DNA of 64,000 nucleotides, from the NCBI RefSeq assembly GCF_000987775.1, contig NZ_LAHO01000008.1, positions 1 to 64,000 on the forward strand, written 5' to 3'. The notes under the pieces were generated by a model. That model had not been told where the DNA came from. It did not search any database and saw only the letters and a program-made list of their open reading frames with translations. Shown here in pieces: positions 54,339 to 63,687 of the stretch. Origin of the DNA: Arsukibacterium ikkense (GTDB lineage Bacteria; Pseudomonadota; Gammaproteobacteria; Enterobacterales; Alteromonadaceae). How positions within the stretch are numbered: the first letter of the stretch is position 1; each line of letters starts with the position of its first letter. A program made the translations under genes and the position numbers.

Positions 54339-55535
54339 ATGTTTTCTCAGTTACAAACGGTTGCCACTGATCCTATTCTGGGCCTGATGGCCGAATACAA
54401 AGCAGACCCTAACCCCAACAAGGTTGATTTAGGGGTTGGCGTTTATAAAGACGAGCAAGGCCATACTGCGGTACTTAAGTGCGTCAAAGAAGCGGAAGCG
54501 CTGCGCTTAAAGCAGGAAGACAGTAAAACCTATATTGGCATGGCAGGCGATCTGAGCTTTAACGCGCATATTGAAAAGCTGGCATTTGGCCCGGCGCATC
54601 AGGTATTGCTGGCTAACCGGGTAACCACCGCCCATACCCCGGGTGGTACTGGTGCGCTTAGGGTGGCGGCTGAGTTTATTAAGCGGGCCAACCCGAATGC
54701 CACTATCTGGGTTACCACGCCTACCTGGGCTAATCATATTTCACTGTTTCAGGCGGCGGGTTTAAAAGTTAAAGAATACGCTTATTACGATTACGACAGC
54801 AAAGGCCTGCAAACCGAGCAGATGTTTGCAGATTTAAATACCATTCCAGCCGGTGACGTGGTGCTGGTGCATGCCTGCTGCCACAACCCCAGTGGTATGG
54901 ATTTAAACTTTGAGCAATGGCAGCGTTTTACCGCCATTGCTAAAGAGCGCGGCTTTACGCCGTTGGTAGATATGGCCTATCAGGGTTTTGGTAGCGGCCT
55001 GGACGAAGATGCTGCCGGCCTGCGTTACCTGGCGGACAATGTGCCAGAGCTGCTGTTATGCAGCTCTTGTTCAAAAAACTTTGGCCTGTATCGTGAGCGG
55101 ATTGGTGCGGTTAGTATCGTCGCAGAAGACAGCAAAGTGGCTGAAATAGCCCGGGTGAATTTGCTCAGCGTGGTACGCAGTATTTATTCCATGCCGCCGG
55201 CGCATGGCGCTATCATTGTTAGCCATATTCTGGATAGCCAGGAGCTAACGGCATTGTGGCATCAGGAACTGGCAGAAATGCGCAACCGGATTAACGACTA
55301 TCGCCAGCTGATTATTGATAAACTGGCAGCAGAGGGCGTCAGCCAGGATTTCAGCTTTATTACCCGTCAGCACGGCATGTTCAGTTTCCTGGGGATTAAC
55401 AAAGCTCAAATCGACCGCTTAAAAGCCGAGTTCAGTATTTATATGGTCGGCTCCAGCCGCGTTAGCATCGCAGGGTTGAACCATAGTAATATTGATTATT
55501 TCGCTAAATCGGTTGCGACTGTGCTCAAAGGCTGA
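54339..55535 (+). CDS. tyrB: class I aromatic/aspartate aminotransferase
   Basis: A PLP-dependent transaminase of 398 residues (E. coli TyrB 397). The PLP lysine is in SCSKNFGLYRER; other conserved parts are VDLGVGVYKDEQG, TPTWANH, HACCHNPSG and the substrate-carboxylate arginine in SSRVSIAG. It makes tyrosine and phenylalanine from the products of tyrA and pheA, or aspartate from oxaloacetate; TyrB and AspC are hard to tell apart by eye. No convincing TyrR box is seen upstream. Confidence 0.9.
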   Translation: MFSQLQTVATDPILGLMAEYKADPNPNKVDLGVGVYKDEQGHTAVLKCVKEAEALRLKQEDSKTYIGMAGDLSFNAHIEKLAFGPAHQVLLANRVTTAHTPGGTGALRVAAEFIKRANPNATIWVTTPTWANHISLFQAAGLKVKEYAYYDYDSKGLQTEQMFADLNTIPAGDVVLVHACCHNPSGMDLNFEQWQRFTAIAKERGFTPLVDMAYQGFGSGLDEDAAGLRYLADNVPELLLCSSCSKNFGLYRERIGAVSIVAEDSKVAEIARVNLLSVVRSIYSMPPAHGAIIVSHILDSQELTALWHQELAEMRNRINDYRQLIIDKLAAEGVSQDFSFITRQHGMFSFLGINKAQIDRLKAEFSIYMVGSSRVSIAGLNHSNIDYFAKSVATVLKG

Positions 55536-55573
55536 ATAGCTTAAATCGGTAATAAACTATTTGAAACTACAAT

Positions 55574-55607
55574 AATGCCAGACCGTTCAGCGCTCTGGCA
55601 TTTTTTT
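55574..55607 (+). terminator. intrinsic terminator of the aminotransferase gene
   Basis: AATGCCAGA (55574-55582)/TCTGGCATT (55594-55602), 9 perfect pairs, continuing into a T7 run. Confidence 0.9.
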
Positions 55608-55698
55608 AGTCGTTTATGCCAACCCAATCCAAACGTTTTTCCGTTGTGAGACTATAAAATCTTTTGTGTAAGCGGGCTTTCCCATCTATGGTTTTTAT

Positions 55699-56232
55699 CT
55701 ATTTCATCAATTGGCTAAACAGCTGGCGGAATTTGGCCATTTTCGGGGCAACGATAAACTGACAGTACCCCTGCTGCGGGTTTTGCAGAAAATAGCCCTG
55801 ATGGTAATCTTCGGCTGGGTAAAAGGTACTGGCTGGGCTAATTTCAGTGACGATTGGCTGGTCAAATAGCTGTTGTTCGCTCAGATCATTTATGATGTTA
55901 CGGACTTCGTCCGCTTGCTGCTCGCTGTGGTAAAACAGCACAGAGCGATACTGAGTGCCGACATCATTGCCCTGGCGGTTGAGTTGGGTCGGGTCATGCA
56001 AGGCGAAAAACACCTGACACAGCTGCGAGAAACTGATTTTTGCCGGATCAAAGCGTACCTGCACCACTTCAGCATGGCCGGTAGTACCGCTGCAGATGCT
56101 GCGATAGTCGGGGTTGGCAGTATGGCCACCCATATAACCACTCACTGCTTGCTGCACGCCGTTAAGCTGGTTAAGTGCTGATTCCAGACACCAGAAACAT
56201 CCCGCGCCAAAAGTGGCAATGTCGCTACTCAT
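55699..56232 (-). CDS. msrA: peptide methionine (S)-sulfoxide reductase
   Basis: Repairs oxidised methionine with thioredoxin as reductant. The 177-residue protein has the catalytic GCFWC motif (Cys12), GYMGGHTANPDY, GHAEVVQV and EDYHQGYF. GGAG precedes the ATG. Confidence 0.97.
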   Translation of the reverse strand: MSSDIATFGAGCFWCLESALNQLNGVQQAVSGYMGGHTANPDYRSICSGTTGHAEVVQVRFDPAKISFSQLCQVFFALHDPTQLNRQGNDVGTQYRSVLFYHSEQQADEVRNIINDLSEQQLFDQPIVTEISPASTFYPAEDYHQGYFLQNPQQGYCQFIVAPKMAKFRQLFSQLMK

Positions 56233-56328
56233 GTTTACTCCGTTTTATTTGCCGATAAGTTTACAGATCGATAGCTAATAGCATAACGTACCAAGAGCCA
56301 GTATGGTTTACTAATTCAGGATGCATTT

Positions 56329-57360
56329 ATGACAGTGGCAGTAATTGGCGCCGGCATGGCCGGGGCCGCAGCGGCCAATACCTTGCAGCTGGCCGGTTGG
56401 CCTGTTGAGGTGTTTGATAAAGGGCGCAGTGTTGGCGGCCGAATGAGCTCTAAGCGCAGTGCTGGCGGCTATCTTGACATGGGGGCGCAGTATTTTACTG
56501 CACGCAGTGAGTTATTCACTCAGCAGGTTAGCCAGTGGCTCTCTGCCGGTTTGCTCAGCCAGTGGCCAGCGGTTTGTTATCGCTTTGACCGTGCTAAGCT
56601 TAGTGAGTCTGCTGACCAGACGGCACGTTATATTGGCAGTCCGGCGATGCAGGCGCCGGTAAAAGCACTGCTTGCATCTATACCTACCCATTTAAACTGC
56701 CAGATTACTCGCATTCATTATATTGACCCGGTCGACGCGACAGAGGCTAACGGCTGGTATTTGTATGATGAGCACAATACCAGCTTTGGCCCTTACCAGG
56801 CGCTTGTACTAACGCTACCGCCGGTGCAGTTGCAAAGCTTGCTGGCGACAGCATGCCAGCCAGAAGCGCCTGCACAAGCTACGCTAAGCAGTGTAATAGC
56901 ACAATTGCAGCCACAGGTATTATTGCCGTGCTGGGCTGTGAATTTGCAATTAGCCCAGCCTCTGCAAACCTTGGCCGATGCGGTCTTTGTGAAAGAAGGC
57001 AATATCAGCTGGCTGGCCCGGCAAAACAGTAAGCCGGGCAGGGCCAGTCAGGATGAGAACTGGCTGGTGCATTTTAGTCCGCAGTGCTCGGCGTTGCATT
57101 TGTCGGCTGCACCGGCGCAACTCATTGCGCTGGCTAAAGCCGAGCTGGAGCTAATCTTCGACCAGCCACTGCAGGTATCTAATGGCCTGACGCATCGTTG
57201 GTTGTATGCCCAGATTAATCCGGCGGTGTCTCAACCCACCTTGCACTATGACCGCACAACAAAGTTGGCCATAGCAGGCGATTGGCTGTTAGGTGGCAGG
57301 GTAGAGAATGCGTATTTAAGTGGCGTTGCCGCAGCAAAGGAGATCCTGGCTAATGGCTGA
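56329..57360 (+). CDS. renalase-like FAD-dependent oxidoreductase
   Basis: A 343-residue flavoprotein with the dinucleotide-binding N terminus VAVIGAGMAGAAAANTLQ, EVFDKGRSVGGRMSSKR and DMGAQYFTARS, and a C-terminal AIAGDWLLGGRVENAYLSG FAD motif. This pattern belongs to the renalase branch, whose bacterial members oxidise aberrant dihydro-NAD(P) isomers; that role is inferred here. AGGA precedes the ATG. Its stop overlaps the following SDR gene. Confidence 0.85.
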   Translation: MTVAVIGAGMAGAAAANTLQLAGWPVEVFDKGRSVGGRMSSKRSAGGYLDMGAQYFTARSELFTQQVSQWLSAGLLSQWPAVCYRFDRAKLSESADQTARYIGSPAMQAPVKALLASIPTHLNCQITRIHYIDPVDATEANGWYLYDEHNTSFGPYQALVLTLPPVQLQSLLATACQPEAPAQATLSSVIAQLQPQVLLPCWAVNLQLAQPLQTLADAVFVKEGNISWLARQNSKPGRASQDENWLVHFSPQCSALHLSAAPAQLIALAKAELELIFDQPLQVSNGLTHRWLYAQINPAVSQPTLHYDRTTKLAIAGDWLLGGRVENAYLSGVAAAKEILANG

Positions 57361-58090
57361 ACAGGTGCTGATAATTGGTGCAGGCAGTGGTATTGGCCGC
57401 GGTTTGGTTGAATACTATTTACAGCAAGGCCATCCGGTCCAGGCGATGAGCCGGAGTAACTGCCCGGAGGCCCTGACAAAAACTGCTGTACAGTGGCGGC
57501 AACTGGATGCAAATGCAGGTGATGACGAGGAAGGACCAGAGCTGGCAATCAATAAGCTGGTTGCCGAGGCCATTATTGCACAGCCGACCATAATTTTTAT
57601 TTGTCAGGGCTGGTTACATGACAATAAGCACGGCCCTGAGAAAACCCTGCGCCAGCTTTCGCCTTCACAATTGCAAAAAAGCTTTGCCATTAATGTGCTG
57701 CAACCGGCGTTATATTTAAAAGCGTTGTTTGGTTATTTAACCAAGCAACCACAGGTGAAAGTGCTGGTGCTAAGCGCCAAAGTTGGCAGTATTACCGACA
57801 ACCAGTTAGGGGGCTGGTACAGCTACCGGCTCAGTAAAGCCGCAGTGAACATGCTGGTAAAAACCAGCAGTATTGAGTTGCAGCGCTATAATAAAACCGC
57901 GGCCCTGGTTAGTTTGCACCCCGGTACCACTGATACCCCGTTATCTGCGCCGTTTCAGGCCAATGTGCCTTCAGGGCAGTTACAAACCGGCGCCGCTACC
58001 GCACAGCGGCTGGCGCGGGTAGCTGCGAATTTAAGCCCGGAGCAAAGTGGTAAACTATTAAACTGGGACGGTACCGTACTGCCTTTTTAA
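57353..58090 (+). CDS. short-chain dehydrogenase/reductase (SDR)
   Basis: A 245-residue Rossmann enzyme. The N terminus VLIIGAGSGIGRGL, the NAG-like region ICQGWLH, and YSYRLSK with the YxxxK catalytic pair are seen; serine is expected in the VLSAKVGSI strand. It resembles CsgA/cell-cell-signalling-type SDRs. The ATG overlaps the renalase-like stop by eight bases and follows AAGGAG, so the two are coupled. Confidence 0.87.
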   Translation: MAEQVLIIGAGSGIGRGLVEYYLQQGHPVQAMSRSNCPEALTKTAVQWRQLDANAGDDEEGPELAINKLVAEAIIAQPTIIFICQGWLHDNKHGPEKTLRQLSPSQLQKSFAINVLQPALYLKALFGYLTKQPQVKVLVLSAKVGSITDNQLGGWYSYRLSKAAVNMLVKTSSIELQRYNKTAALVSLHPGTTDTPLSAPFQANVPSGQLQTGAATAQRLARVAANLSPEQSGKLLNWDGTVLPF

Positions 58091-58139
58091 ATGAATTAAG
58101 CGGGCAGTACTTACCTATTACGCACAGATTACTGACACA

Positions 58140-61100
58140 TTATTTAGGCACCACCTCATCGGCGGCATGCTCATCGGGTGCCAGCTGCTGCAGGCGATCC
58201 AGTTCACGGCTGAGCGCCTTGGGCGAGCCGGTACCGCGGGCAATCGCAATATAAGTTACCGGCACTACGTACAGGGTCAGTAAGGTGGCTAGCGCCACAC
58301 CACAGAAAATAACCATACCTATTACCATGCGGCTTTCTGACCCCGGGCCGCTGGCCAGGATTAATGGCAAGCTGCTCATAATGGTGGTAAAACAGGTCAT
58401 GGTGATGGGCCGTAAGCGCTGAATAGCGGCCCGGCGCACGGCATCTTCAAAGGCCACACCGGCATCTCGTAACTGATTAGCAAATTCGACAATCAGAATA
58501 CCGTTTTTCGCCACCAATCCTATCAGCATAACTAAGCCAATCTGGCTGTAGATATTTAATGACATATTAAAGAAATACAAGCCCGATAAGGCGCCTACCA
58601 ACCCTAATGGCACAGTGATCATAATCACCAGGGGGTGAATAAAGCTTTCAAACTGTGCTGCCAACACCAGGTAGGTGATAACCAATGCCAGAATAAATAC
58701 CAGCAAGGTAGAACGGCCACTTTCCTGAAACAGCTGCGACTCGCCTTTGTAATCAATACCGACAGTGTCCTGAATTTCAGTTCGTACTATGCTTTCCAGG
58801 TATTCCAGCGCTTCGCCCAGGCTGTAGCCGGGTACCAGGCTGGCTGAGATGGTTATGGCCCGCATCCGGTTGTAGCGGTTCAGTGCTGCCGAGGTGGCCT
58901 CTTCGCGCAGCGTCACCAGGTTATCTAATGGGATAAGCTGGCCGGTGCTGTCAGAGCGGATAAACACATCTTTGATGGTGCCCGGCGCCTGGAAATCATC
59001 ATCCCAGCCTTCCAGAATCACGTCATACTCGCGGCCACGGTCTAAAAAGGTGGTTACGCGTCTACCGCCGAGCATCGCTTCTAAGGAACGACCAATGGCG
59101 CCAACGGAGATGCCAAGATCGCCAGCGCGTTCCGTGTCAATTTCTACCAATACTTGCGGCACCGTTTCTTTATAGTCATGGTCCAGCATCAGCAGGTTAG
59201 GGTTTTCACTGGCTTTGGCAATCACCGTATCGCGCCAGCGAGCCAGTTCTTCGTAGGTATTACCCTGCAATACGAATTGTACCGGCCGGCTACCACCACC
59301 ACCGCCACCTAAACCGCTGCGCATAAAGGTAAAGGCTCGGACATCGGGTAAGGCATTAATTTTAGCGGCAACTTCGGGCATTAGTTCAGCTGTGCGTCTT
59401 TTGCCATTACTCCAGTTTTCAGCGCCGACAATAGCGATACCGCCACTGCCGCCCCAACCGGGTACCCGAATCAGTAAACGGTTAAACTCGCCGTCTTCAT
59501 AGTAGGGCATCAGAATATCTTCAACCAGCCGCATATTGCGACTGTTGCTCTGATAACTGGCACCTTCAGCCGGGCTCATTGAAATAAAGAAGGTACCCCG
59601 ATCTTCAGTTGGCGCCAGTTCGGATGGCAGCATTTTTACCAGTTGATAACTGGCAGCAAAACATAACACCACCACCACTAACACCGGCCAGCGGGTTTGC
59701 GTGACCACATTAAGTTGTTTGCGATAGCCATTTTCCAACTTGGCAAAACCACTATGCAGCGCCTGGCCAAATTTTGACTCACGTTTACGATGTGTTAGCA
59801 GCTTGCTGCATAACATTGGTGACAGTGTAAGGGCGGTAACACTGGAGAAGGCCACTGCTGCTGCAATGGCTAAGGCAAACTCAGTAAACAGCTTACCTAA
59901 TTGACCTTGCATAAAAACCAGCGGTACAAACACCGAAATCAGCACCAGCGTCGTGGCGATAACGGCAAAACCCACTTCACGGGCACCACGGTAGGCGGCC
60001 AGCAGCGGCGCTTCACCGGTTTCAATGCGCCGGTAAATGTTTTCCAGTACCACGATAGAGTCATCAACCACTAGGCCGATAGCCAGTACCATCGCCAGCA
60101 AGGTGAGTAAGTTGATTGAAAAATCCAGCGCAAACAATACAGTTACTGCGGCAACCAGCGCGACCGGTACGGTAATGGCCGGAATGAAGGTTGCTCTGAT
60201 ATTACCCAGGAATAAAAAGATCACCAGCACCACCATGCACATGGCGATGGCCAGGGTGTTATAGACTTCTTTTATTGATTCAGCGATAAATAGCGAGGAG
60301 TCATAGCCCGGTTCAATGGTGGTACCTTGTGGCAACTGCGCTTTAATGCGCTCCATTTCGGCCCTGGCACCTTTTACCACTTCCAGGGTGTTGGCTTTAG
60401 ATTGCTTAATAATGCCAATACCCAGCAGGTTTTTGCCATCTCCGCGAAACTCACTTTCTTCATTCTCTGAGGTAAGCAGCACATCTGCGATTTCTCCCAG
60501 CCGCACCAGGTAGTTGTCAGCACCGCGTTTAATCACCAGCCGCCGAAAGTCCTGCTCGGTTTTATAAGTGCGGATAACCCTGACGGTGAAGTCCCGATCA
60601 ATAGATTTGATATTACCAGCGGGCAATTCCACGTTTTCACTGCGCAGAACGCTTTCAATATCCTGCACCGTAACACCACGGGCGGCCATGGCATCTTTAT
60701 CCAGCCAAACGCGCATCGCGTAATCACGGGAGCCACCGAGTTGAATACGAGCCACGCCATCCACCACAGAAAACCGTTCTACAATGTAGCGGTTGGCATA
60801 GTCTGTTAGTTCCAGGGTGGTCATGTTTTCGCTGTTTAACACAAACCAGGCGATGGTATCTTCATCGGCATTGGCTTTGGATACCTCAGGTGGATCGGCC
60901 TGATCAGGCAGGTTATTTAAGGCGCGGGATACCCGGTCGCGCACATCATTGGCGGCAGAGTCGATATCACGTTCGACATTAAATTCGATAGTAATATTGG
61001 AGCGACCGTTGCGGCTGTTAGAGTTAATACTTTTAATACCTTCTACGCCACTTATCCGGTCTTCCAGCAGTTGGGTGATTTTTGTCTCAACAATTTCAGC

Positions 61101-61265
61101 TGAAGCTCCGGGGTAGTTGGTACTGATACTGACGATTGGCGAGTCGATGTCGGGATATTCGCGCAGCGGTAGCATGCTGAAACAAACGATACCGAATACT
61201 ACTAATAAAATATTGACGACCGTGGCAAATACCGGGCGTTTCACTGACAAATCAGATAACAGCAT
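58140..61265 (-). CDS. RND-family (HAE1-type) efflux permease
   Basis: A 1041-residue inner-membrane proton antiporter with 12 expected membrane segments and two large periplasmic loops. LLSDLSVKRPVFATVVNILLVVFG, the tandem proton-relay aspartates in GLVVDDSIVVLENIYR and the second-half segment GLVAKNGILIVEF are typical. It probably exports drugs or other amphiphiles with the adjacent adaptor. No outer-membrane channel gene is in view. Confidence 0.95.
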   Translation of the reverse strand: MLLSDLSVKRPVFATVVNILLVVFGIVCFSMLPLREYPDIDSPIVSISTNYPGASAEIVETKITQLLEDRISGVEGIKSINSNSRNGRSNITIEFNVERDIDSAANDVRDRVSRALNNLPDQADPPEVSKANADEDTIAWFVLNSENMTTLELTDYANRYIVERFSVVDGVARIQLGGSRDYAMRVWLDKDAMAARGVTVQDIESVLRSENVELPAGNIKSIDRDFTVRVIRTYKTEQDFRRLVIKRGADNYLVRLGEIADVLLTSENEESEFRGDGKNLLGIGIIKQSKANTLEVVKGARAEMERIKAQLPQGTTIEPGYDSSLFIAESIKEVYNTLAIAMCMVVLVIFLFLGNIRATFIPAITVPVALVAAVTVLFALDFSINLLTLLAMVLAIGLVVDDSIVVLENIYRRIETGEAPLLAAYRGAREVGFAVIATTLVLISVFVPLVFMQGQLGKLFTEFALAIAAAVAFSSVTALTLSPMLCSKLLTHRKRESKFGQALHSGFAKLENGYRKQLNVVTQTRWPVLVVVVLCFAASYQLVKMLPSELAPTEDRGTFFISMSPAEGASYQSNSRNMRLVEDILMPYYEDGEFNRLLIRVPGWGGSGGIAIVGAENWSNGKRRTAELMPEVAAKINALPDVRAFTFMRSGLGGGGGGSRPVQFVLQGNTYEELARWRDTVIAKASENPNLLMLDHDYKETVPQVLVEIDTERAGDLGISVGAIGRSLEAMLGGRRVTTFLDRGREYDVILEGWDDDFQAPGTIKDVFIRSDSTGQLIPLDNLVTLREEATSAALNRYNRMRAITISASLVPGYSLGEALEYLESIVRTEIQDTVGIDYKGESQLFQESGRSTLLVFILALVITYLVLAAQFESFIHPLVIMITVPLGLVGALSGLYFFNMSLNIYSQIGLVMLIGLVAKNGILIVEFANQLRDAGVAFEDAVRRAAIQRLRPITMTCFTTIMSSLPLILASGPGSESRMVIGMVIFCGVALATLLTLYVVPVTYIAIARGTGSPKALSRELDRLQQLAPDEHAADEVVPK

Positions 61266-61267
61266 TA

Positions 61268-62323
61268 TTACGCTCCAACCTTATTGATCAGCACACCCGG
61301 CCGGATCTTTTGGATGCCCTCAACCACGATTTCCTCGCCTTCCTCCAGACCGGACACTACTTCTACCCAGCCCGGAATACGCTGGCCTAACTCTACTTCA
61401 CGCATGCTGACTCTGTTTTCACTATTAACCACAAACACATATTGTCTGTTTTGCTGCGGGATCAGTGCGCGCTCTGAAATTTGCAATGCCGGCACATTAG
61501 CCAATTCCACTTTTACATTCAGTAACATTCCCGGGCGCAAGCGTAAGTCGCTGTTGTCTAAAGTCGCGTGTACCCTGATAGAGCGGGTTACCCGGTCAAG
61601 CCGGGTGTCAATGGCACTGACTTCGCCTGCAAAAACCAAATTGCCGTATGCGACATTGGTGACCTGCACGGGCATACCGCGTTTAATTTCAGCCAGGTGA
61701 TGCTCAGCAACGCTGAATTCCACTTTCAGGGTATTTAAGTCATCCAGGGTAGTTAACACCGTACCAGCATTAACATAAGCGCCCTGGCTTATCAGGCGTA
61801 AGCCCAGATAGCCATCGAAGGGCGCCCTTATAGTAAGTTCGTTTAATTGTGCCCTGGCAATATCCAGTTGCGCCAGGGTGGTATTGACCCGGGTTTGCTG
61901 TTCATCAATCATCGACTGCGCAGTAGCCTGAGTGGTGGCCAGGTTTTGCAAACGAGCCAACTGCCGGTTCTGATCGGTCAGCACTGCAGACAGTTCGGCG
62001 ACTCTGGCCTGCTGCTGCACGTTATTTAAGCGCGCTATGATATCGCCGGCAGCAACCGCTTTACCTTCCTGAATATTCAGTTCAGTCAGAAAATCACTGG
62101 CTGGCACCACTATTTGCACTGAGTTATTGGCAACACCACTGCCTAACGAAGTGATTTGCCGTACCAGCGGTTTTACGGTGACTTTTGCTGTGCTAACTGC
62201 TATTGGGCCGCCCGGGCCACGGCCGCTGTTTGGCGCTTGCTGTTGTTGCCAAAACAAGTAGCCAAGGAATACTGCTAATACAATCAATATTAACCATATA
62301 AGACGAGAGTGGGCTTTTGTCAC
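61268..62323 (-). CDS. RND efflux membrane fusion (adaptor) protein
   Basis: A 351-residue periplasmic adaptor with an N-terminal membrane anchor (LIWLILIVLAVFLGYLFW), biotinyl-lipoyl halves (NIQEGKAVAAGDIIARLN; TIRAPFDGYLGLRLI-type), a short alpha-hairpin and the beta-barrel segment RLRPGMLLNVKVEL. The start is GTG 62323 with GGAG five bases upstream; 77 further in-frame codons are rejected. It is two bases from the permease. Confidence 0.93.
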   Translation of the reverse strand: MTKAHSRLIWLILIVLAVFLGYLFWQQQQAPNSGRGPGGPIAVSTAKVTVKPLVRQITSLGSGVANNSVQIVVPASDFLTELNIQEGKAVAAGDIIARLNNVQQQARVAELSAVLTDQNRQLARLQNLATTQATAQSMIDEQQTRVNTTLAQLDIARAQLNELTIRAPFDGYLGLRLISQGAYVNAGTVLTTLDDLNTLKVEFSVAEHHLAEIKRGMPVQVTNVAYGNLVFAGEVSAIDTRLDRVTRSIRVHATLDNSDLRLRPGMLLNVKVELANVPALQISERALIPQQNRQYVFVVNSENRVSMREVELGQRIPGWVEVVSGLEEGEEIVVEGIQKIRPGVLINKVGA

Positions 62324-62521
62324 AATAACTCCGGATACCGCGTGAAAATAGATGTAGTGTATTGTATGGTTTAAAATGCAAAACAGATGTTCTGTTATCG
62401 CAGTCAAGCAGGCGTTGGTCGTATTCCGCATACAACCACGGTGATCCAGTATAACAGCTGGGTAAGTAATGCAGATGAAACCGGATAATAAAACGGCCTG
62501 AAGCAGGCCACTGGAGTACAG

Positions 62522-63187
62522 ATGGAACCCATTTTTGTCAGCCAAACCAGCCATCAGGGAGGCGCGCGCTTGCTGCTTGGCGGCCTGGCTGCCCTGGCAG
62601 GCTTGTTACTGTTTACAGTGCTGTTTGCCGAGCAATTCAGCCTGCTGCTGGCACTTTGTTACATTGCCGCCGCTATGGCCGTTTTCCTCGGCATGGCAAA
62701 GCTGGCTGAACCCCGCTACTTTTTAAAATGTGATGAGCAAGGCGTACATTATTTTCATCGCTATGGCAGTTGGTTGTTACCCTGGCAAAGCTTTATGTAT
62801 TGCGCCGTGCCGCAGCTGGAACAGCAGAATTTATCTTTTATTGGCTTTAAAGTGACCGATTATGACGCGGTGCTGCAGCCGCTGCGGCTGCGGCTGGCGG
62901 TGCGTTTGATGACAGAGCAGCGACCGTTATTTATGTCGGCGATTAAGCAAAGCTGTGCCAACGGCCAGTGCGCCAGTGAATTACTAATGGAGAAAGACAG
63001 TTTTAGCACCGCTACCCAGCGCTACAATGGGATAAAAGCAGTATTTGCCCAGCGGATGCAGCGACTTGCAGGTGCCAGTGGCTTTGATCTATTCGTCACC
63101 TGTTCGTTAACGGAAGCGCAAACCAGAGCCCTTTGTCAGCAAATTAATCAGGCACGCTTACAAATGATCCAAAATACAGCGACCTAG
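62522..63187 (+). CDS. DUF2982-like membrane protein
   Basis: A 221-residue protein with two adjacent membrane segments near residues 18-60 and a soluble C-terminal part containing YFLKCDEQGVHYFHRYGSWLLPW, KVTDYDAVLQP and a long helical end. It resembles the DUF2982 family known from Shewanella, Vibrio and relatives; function unknown. GGAG precedes the ATG. Divergent from the efflux pair. Confidence 0.7.
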   Translation: MEPIFVSQTSHQGGARLLLGGLAALAGLLLFTVLFAEQFSLLLALCYIAAAMAVFLGMAKLAEPRYFLKCDEQGVHYFHRYGSWLLPWQSFMYCAVPQLEQQNLSFIGFKVTDYDAVLQPLRLRLAVRLMTEQRPLFMSAIKQSCANGQCASELLMEKDSFSTATQRYNGIKAVFAQRMQRLAGASGFDLFVTCSLTEAQTRALCQQINQARLQMIQNTAT

Positions 63188-63244
63188 ACACACCGCCGTC
63201 AGTGTATCATAATAAGCCAAACCACTTTTTTGGCAGGATGGTGC

Positions 63245-63580
63245 ATGAACAGTTACGACAAAGCATTTCTGGTCAGCGGGCGTAATACCCTGATCCATAA
63301 AAATAAAAAATTAGATTTAATCGTTGTGAATGACGATAATGACCCGCCGCTAATTATAACCCGTCATGGCGTGAAAATGTTTGAAGAGGTCGTGCCAGCC
63401 AATAAGGTTGAAGCCAAAGAGCGTTACATGGAAATTGTCGATATTTCCAGTACAGAAGTGTTTGGAGAGACCAAAACTCTGTTGTTTGTGCAGGCACTGA
63501 ACAACAAAGAGTATAAAGTAGATTACAGTAAGAAAGGGACAGATTTGTTTATTCGCATTCACCAGGACAATTATATTTAG
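63245..63580 (+). CDS. hypothetical protein
   Basis: A 111-residue soluble protein I do not recognise. It is rich in lysine and acidic residues and predicted mostly beta (LDLIVVNDDNDPPLIITRHG, EYKVDYSKKGTDLFIRIHQ). An AGGA Shine-Dalgarno lies at 63235-63238. It may be co-transcribed with the FapA-like gene that follows by 107 bases. Confidence 0.65.
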   Translation: MNSYDKAFLVSGRNTLIHKNKKLDLIVVNDDNDPPLIITRHGVKMFEEVVPANKVEAKERYMEIVDISSTEVFGETKTLLFVQALNNKEYKVDYSKKGTDLFIRIHQDNYI

Positions 63581-63687
63581 TTTTTTTCGCTTCCAGGGCC
63601 CTGAAATGCAGTAAGGGCTTGCCTTTCTGCCTTATATTTGCTTCATTAAGCATAATACTTTCGTCTTAGTTTTAAGTTGAAAACTGT

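Noticed and set aside
62324..62554. 77-codon extension of the efflux adaptor
   Set aside because: GTG 62323 with GGAG places the membrane anchor at the N terminus; the extension overlaps the divergent DUF2982-like gene.
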